Assembly (NCBI GenBank): GCA_020253595.1
Contig: JADCBH010000257.1
Coordinates: 1-7,308 of the forward strand
Direction of reading: 5' to 3'
DNA from: Brevundimonas sp.
Lineage (GTDB): Bacteria; Pseudomonadota; Alphaproteobacteria; Caulobacterales; Caulobacteraceae
DNA: 7,308 nt
Shown here: positions 5,260 to 7,308 of the stretch, piece after piece
Numbering within the stretch: position 1 is the stretch's first letter
How the letters are laid out: every line of letters starts with the position of its first letter
Made by a program: the position numbers and the translations under genes
Notes under the pieces: generated by a model
Databases searched by the model: none
Seen by the model: only the letters and a program-made list of their open reading frames with translations
Told to the model about the DNA's origin: nothing

Positions 5260-6164
5260 ACCCGGTCCGGCCAGCGCTTGTGGACCCAGAACCAGTCCAC
5301 CGGGTTTTCCCTGACGCGCGCCTCGATGAAGGTGGTGATGGCCTGAACCCCCGCCCGGATGCTGTCCTGCCGGTCGATGCTGTCATCCAGCGCGATCGGT
5401 TCGTGGGCGGTGACGCGAAAGCGCACGCCCGGCAAACGAACCACGCTCATGGGCTGGATCACCGTACCAAAGCGCAGGGCCAGGCGGGTTGGTCCGGGTG
5501 CCGCGTTCACCGGCTGATTGAAGAAAGTGACTTCGGGGCCTTCGCTGAACTTCTGATCGTTCATCAGGGCGACGCTCTCGCCGCGCGCCATGCCAGCCAG
5601 AAGCTCGCGTGCGCCGTCCCCGCCCTTGGGGGCGAACAGCTTGACCCCATAGCGCGCCCGGGCCTCACGGATCTGGGCATCGACGTAGGGATTGTTGGCG
5701 GCGCGATAAGTGACCTGAACCGGGACCCCCGAGGCCACCAGAACCGCTGCCATCGTTTCGATGTTCGCCATATGGCCAGCGACGAACACCACAGGCTGGC
5801 CTGACGCCCTTATGGCTTCCAGCCTGTCCGCCCCGACGACGTCGATCCGGCCGGAGGCCGGTGTCAGCCGGTCCATCACGGCGGTTTCCGCGAAGGTCCG
5901 GCCGGTCTGTTCCCACTGCGCGATGGCCAGGCGCTCGCGCTTGGCCGGATCCATGTCGGGGAAGGCGATGCGCAGGTTGCGCATGACGGTCCTGTGGGTA
6001 CCGGTCCTTGGCCCCAGACTTCTCAGCACCCAGCCGCCGAAGTTCGACGCCGCTTCCAGCCCGATCAGCCGCATCAGGCCGATGAAGCCCGCGAACGCCG
6101 CCGCCTCCAGCCGCCAGATCAGGTCCTGCCGCAGCGAGACGCGCTTGGTCTCCTCACCAGGCAA
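5184..6164 (-). CDS. LpxL/HtrB-type lysophospholipid acyltransferase (lipid A late acyltransferase family)
   Basis: A membrane-associated acyltransferase of the LpxL/LpxM family, which adds a secondary acyl chain to lipid A precursors at the inner membrane. The HX4(D/E) catalytic motif is GHMANIE (His131 and Glu136, counted from the chosen start). Other family blocks are TVMRNLRIAFP (59-69), VTYRAANNPYVD, the MNDQKF block, and the near-terminal NPVDWFWVHKRWP. A hydrophobic segment near residues 20-36 (AAAFAGFIGLMRLIGL) fits the usual N-terminal anchor. At 326 residues it has near-normal length (about 300-320). Its acyl and acceptor specificity cannot be told; another lipid such as an aminolipid could be the substrate. 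There is no ATG near the start. The TTG at 6164 is preferred because GGCGGA lies 7 nt upstream; a TTG at 6182 would add six residues. The gene overlaps the end of the SDR gene by 11 bp, so they are probably co-transcribed. Its 3' end overlaps the response regulator by 76 bp. Confidence 0.92.
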   Translation of the reverse strand: MPGEETKRVSLRQDLIWRLEAAAFAGFIGLMRLIGLEAASNFGGWVLRSLGPRTGTHRTVMRNLRIAFPDMDPAKRERLAIAQWEQTGRTFAETAVMDRLTPASGRIDVVGADRLEAIRASGQPVVFVAGHMANIETMAAVLVASGVPVQVTYRAANNPYVDAQIREARARYGVKLFAPKGGDGARELLAGMARGESVALMNDQKFSEGPEVTFFNQPVNAAPGPTRLALRFGTVIQPMSVVRLPGVRFRVTAHEPIALDDSIDRQDSIRAGVQAITTFIEARVRENPVDWFWVHKRWPDRVYAALDALSSAADRPSSAERRNGPA

Positions 6165-6924
6165 TGGTGATTCCGCCGTCAACGACCAGGGTCTGGCCCG
6201 TCATGTAGCTGGACGCCGGCGACGACAGATAGACCGCCGCGCCGGCGATCTCGTCCGGCTGGCCGATGCGGCGCAGCGGTGCCGGGTCGGTCGCGACCTT
6301 CAGGATCTCGGGATTCTCCCACAGGTACCGGGCGAAGTCGGTCTGGACGAGCCCCGGCGCGATGCAGTTGACCCGCACGTTCGACGGCCCCCACTCGACG
6401 GCGAGGTTGCGCACCAGCTGCATATCCGCGGCCTTGGAGATGTTGTAGGCGCCGATCAGGGCGTTGCCGCGCAGGCCGCCGATCGACGACACCACGGTGA
6501 TCGCCCCGTCCTGGCGCTCCAGCATCTGTGGCGCGACCATCTGGATCAGCCAGTGGTTGGAGACCACGTTGTTCTGCAGGATCTTGTTGAACTGATCGTC
6601 CGAAATGCCCGCCATCGGCCCGGCGTAGGGGTTGGAGGCCGCATTGCAGATCAGGATGTCGATCTTGCCGAAGGCCGCGTTCGTCTCATCGACCAGACGC
6701 TGCAGGTCTTCTTTTGATGCGATGTTGGCCGGAATGGCGATCGCTCGGCCCGCGCCGTGCTTGGCGTTGATGGCGGCGGCGACCTCGTCGCACGGCCCGG
6801 CCTTGCGCGATGAGATCACGACATGGGCACCGTGCTCGGCCAGCCGCTCGGCGATCGCCTTGCCAATGCCCTTGGATGAGCCCGTGATGATGGCGCTCTT
6901 GCCGGTAAGGTCGAACAGTTCCAT
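6154..6924 (-). CDS. Short-chain dehydrogenase/reductase (SDR) family oxidoreductase
   Basis: A 256-residue classical SDR, probably a cytoplasmic NAD(P)H-dependent oxidoreductase. The Rossmann glycine motif is TGSSKGIG (residues 14-21). Arg40 after the second strand (VVISSRK) hints at NADP(H) preference. The structural NAAG-type motif reads CNAAS (93-97). The catalytic tetrad is complete: Asn119, Ser147, Tyr160 and Lys164 (YNISK). The C-terminal blocks NVRVNCIAPGLVQTDFA and GQTLVVDGGITIAW are typical. The substrate is unknown. Annotation pipelines often call such proteins 3-oxoacyl-ACP reductase (FabG-like) or glucose dehydrogenase without proof. The ATG at 6924 is chosen because AGGGG lies 6 nt upstream; the open frame extends back to a GTG at 6963, but that would cover the intergenic inverted repeat. 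It is the first gene of a two-gene unit with the acyltransferase. Confidence 0.95.
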   Translation of the reverse strand: MELFDLTGKSAIITGSSKGIGKAIAERLAEHGAHVVISSRKAGPCDEVAAAINAKHGAGRAIAIPANIASKEDLQRLVDETNAAFGKIDILICNAASNPYAGPMAGISDDQFNKILQNNVVSNHWLIQMVAPQMLERQDGAITVVSSIGGLRGNALIGAYNISKAADMQLVRNLAVEWGPSNVRVNCIAPGLVQTDFARYLWENPEILKVATDPAPLRRIGQPDEIAGAAVYLSSPASSYMTGQTLVVDGGITIAW

Positions 6925-6930
6925 ACGTTT

Positions 6931-6935
6931 CCCCT
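6931..6935 (-). promoter_or_regulatory. Shine-Dalgarno of the SDR gene
   Basis: On the minus strand AGGGG is followed by AAACGT and then the ATG at 6924, a 6-nt spacer. It is one of the better ribosome binding sites in the window and it settles the SDR start against the upstream GTG at 6963. Confidence 0.6.
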
Positions 6936-6942
6936 GATTTTC

Positions 6943-6966
6943 GGCGTGGTTTATTCGCTCCACGCC
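6943..6966. repeat. 7-bp inverted repeat in the SDR / coiled-coil protein divergent spacer
   Basis: GGCGTGG (6943-6949) and CCACGCC (6960-6966) are perfect reverse complements separated by 10 bases. The repeat sits 18 nt before the SDR start codon and 69 bp before the divergent gene. It could be an operator for a dimeric repressor or a hairpin in the SDR leader. It is not followed by a T-run, so a terminator is unlikely. Confidence 0.5.
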
Positions 6967-7035
6967 CTAGCCGAATGGTCCTGATAGCCTGATACTCCCT
7001 CGATTCCATCCGGGAAGTCGGACAAACCCGTTCCC

Positions 7036-7308
7036 ATGCGTGCACTGACCAACGGCTTTCTGTTCCTGAGTTACGTCTTCCTGGCGATGACGGCGGGCGT
7101 CTTCCTTTGGCTGGCGGGGCTTGGGCTTGGCCCAGGGATCGCCACGACGCTTGGTGTGCTGGGCGTGCTCGGCGCGACCCACGCCCTGATCGGTGGGGCC
7201 ATCGAGCGTCGTCGTCTGAAGGCCGAGATCGATGCCGTGCGCGAGGCGCATCGCCTCCTGGCCGACGCCATGGAACAGACGCAAGGCGCGCTGGGCGACC
7301 TGGCCCAG
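7036..7308 (+). CDS. N-terminal part of a two-helix membrane protein with coiled coil, possibly TipF (3' truncated)
   Basis: The frame opens at ATG 7036 and stays open to the window end (91 codons, no stop), so the gene continues outside. Visible: MRALTNG, then two hydrophobic segments (about residues 8-28, FLFLSYVFLAMTAGVFLWLAG, and 33-52, centred on GIATTLGVLGVLGATHALI) separated by a tight glycine/proline turn. A basic ERRRLK (57-62) and a charged helix (EIDAVREAHRLLADAMEQTQ, 64-83) follow and look like the start of a coiled coil. A short two-helix membrane hairpin followed by a coiled coil is the layout of TipF, the Caulobacterales flagellum-placement protein that ends in an EAL (cyclic-di-GMP binding) domain. 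That EAL domain would lie beyond the window, so the identification is tentative. Other membrane-anchored coiled-coil proteins fit equally well. No clear Shine-Dalgarno precedes the ATG (CCGTTCCC). Confidence 0.7.
   Translation, partial: MRALTNGFLFLSYVFLAMTAGVFLWLAGLGLGPGIATTLGVLGVLGATHALIGGAIERRRLKAEIDAVREAHRLLADAMEQTQGALGDLAQ

Noticed and set aside
5761..6717. 318-codon plus-strand frame across the acyltransferase and SDR genes
   Set aside because: It spans two well-supported genes on the other strand and shows no protein-like features.
1..7308. Search for defence systems, phage or transposon genes, tRNAs, CRISPR repeats or a biosynthetic cluster
   Set aside because: None seen. All recognisable genes are chromosomal housekeeping, envelope or signalling types, so I do not claim a new system here.

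Overview
The window is high-GC, tightly packed, ordinary bacterial chromosome. Several traits point to an alphaproteobacterium, most likely Caulobacterales (Brevundimonas or Caulobacter-like). These are a DUF2093 protein, a response regulator with the GPDRRR-type tail, few strong Shine-Dalgarno sites, a -10 box resembling the Caulobacter housekeeping consensus, and purD divergent from xseA. This placement comes from family recognition and was not tested by a search. I see no mobile element, CRISPR array, tRNA or rRNA, and no clear sign of horizontal transfer.

Layout. (1) At 1-426 (+) is the 3' end of a glycine-rich, SH3-tailed protein, probably of the CsgG/HfaB type. It ends tail-to-tail with purD (430-1722, -; glycinamide ribonucleotide synthetase). 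A 51-residue single-pass membrane protein (1772-1927, -) lies just upstream of purD and probably shares its transcript. (2) A 65-bp divergent spacer (1928-1992) separates that unit from a rightward cluster: xseA (1993-3588; exonuclease VII large subunit), a DUF2093 protein (3617-3811), and a periplasmic M23/LytM-type peptidase (3808-4665, ATGA overlap). (3) A response regulator that is a lone receiver with a short arginine-rich tail follows (4732-5259, +). Its 3' end overlaps the 3' end of a leftward LpxL/HtrB-type acyltransferase gene (5184-6164, -). That gene in turn overlaps the end of an upstream SDR oxidoreductase (6154-6924, -). (4) A 111-bp divergent spacer with a 7-bp inverted repeat leads to the first 91 codons of a membrane-anchored coiled-coil protein (7036 to the window end, +), possibly TipF.

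The genes cover purine synthesis, ssDNA degradation, cell-wall remodelling, signalling, lipid A or other lipid acylation, and possibly cell polarity. They do not form one obvious new system. The points most worth checking are a regular 45-residue repeat in the XseA coiled coil, replacement of a zinc-ligand histidine by cysteine in the M23 protein, and the 76-bp convergent overlap that covers a duplicated motif in the response-regulator tail. No gene-free stretch exceeds 300 bases; the longest is 111 bp.
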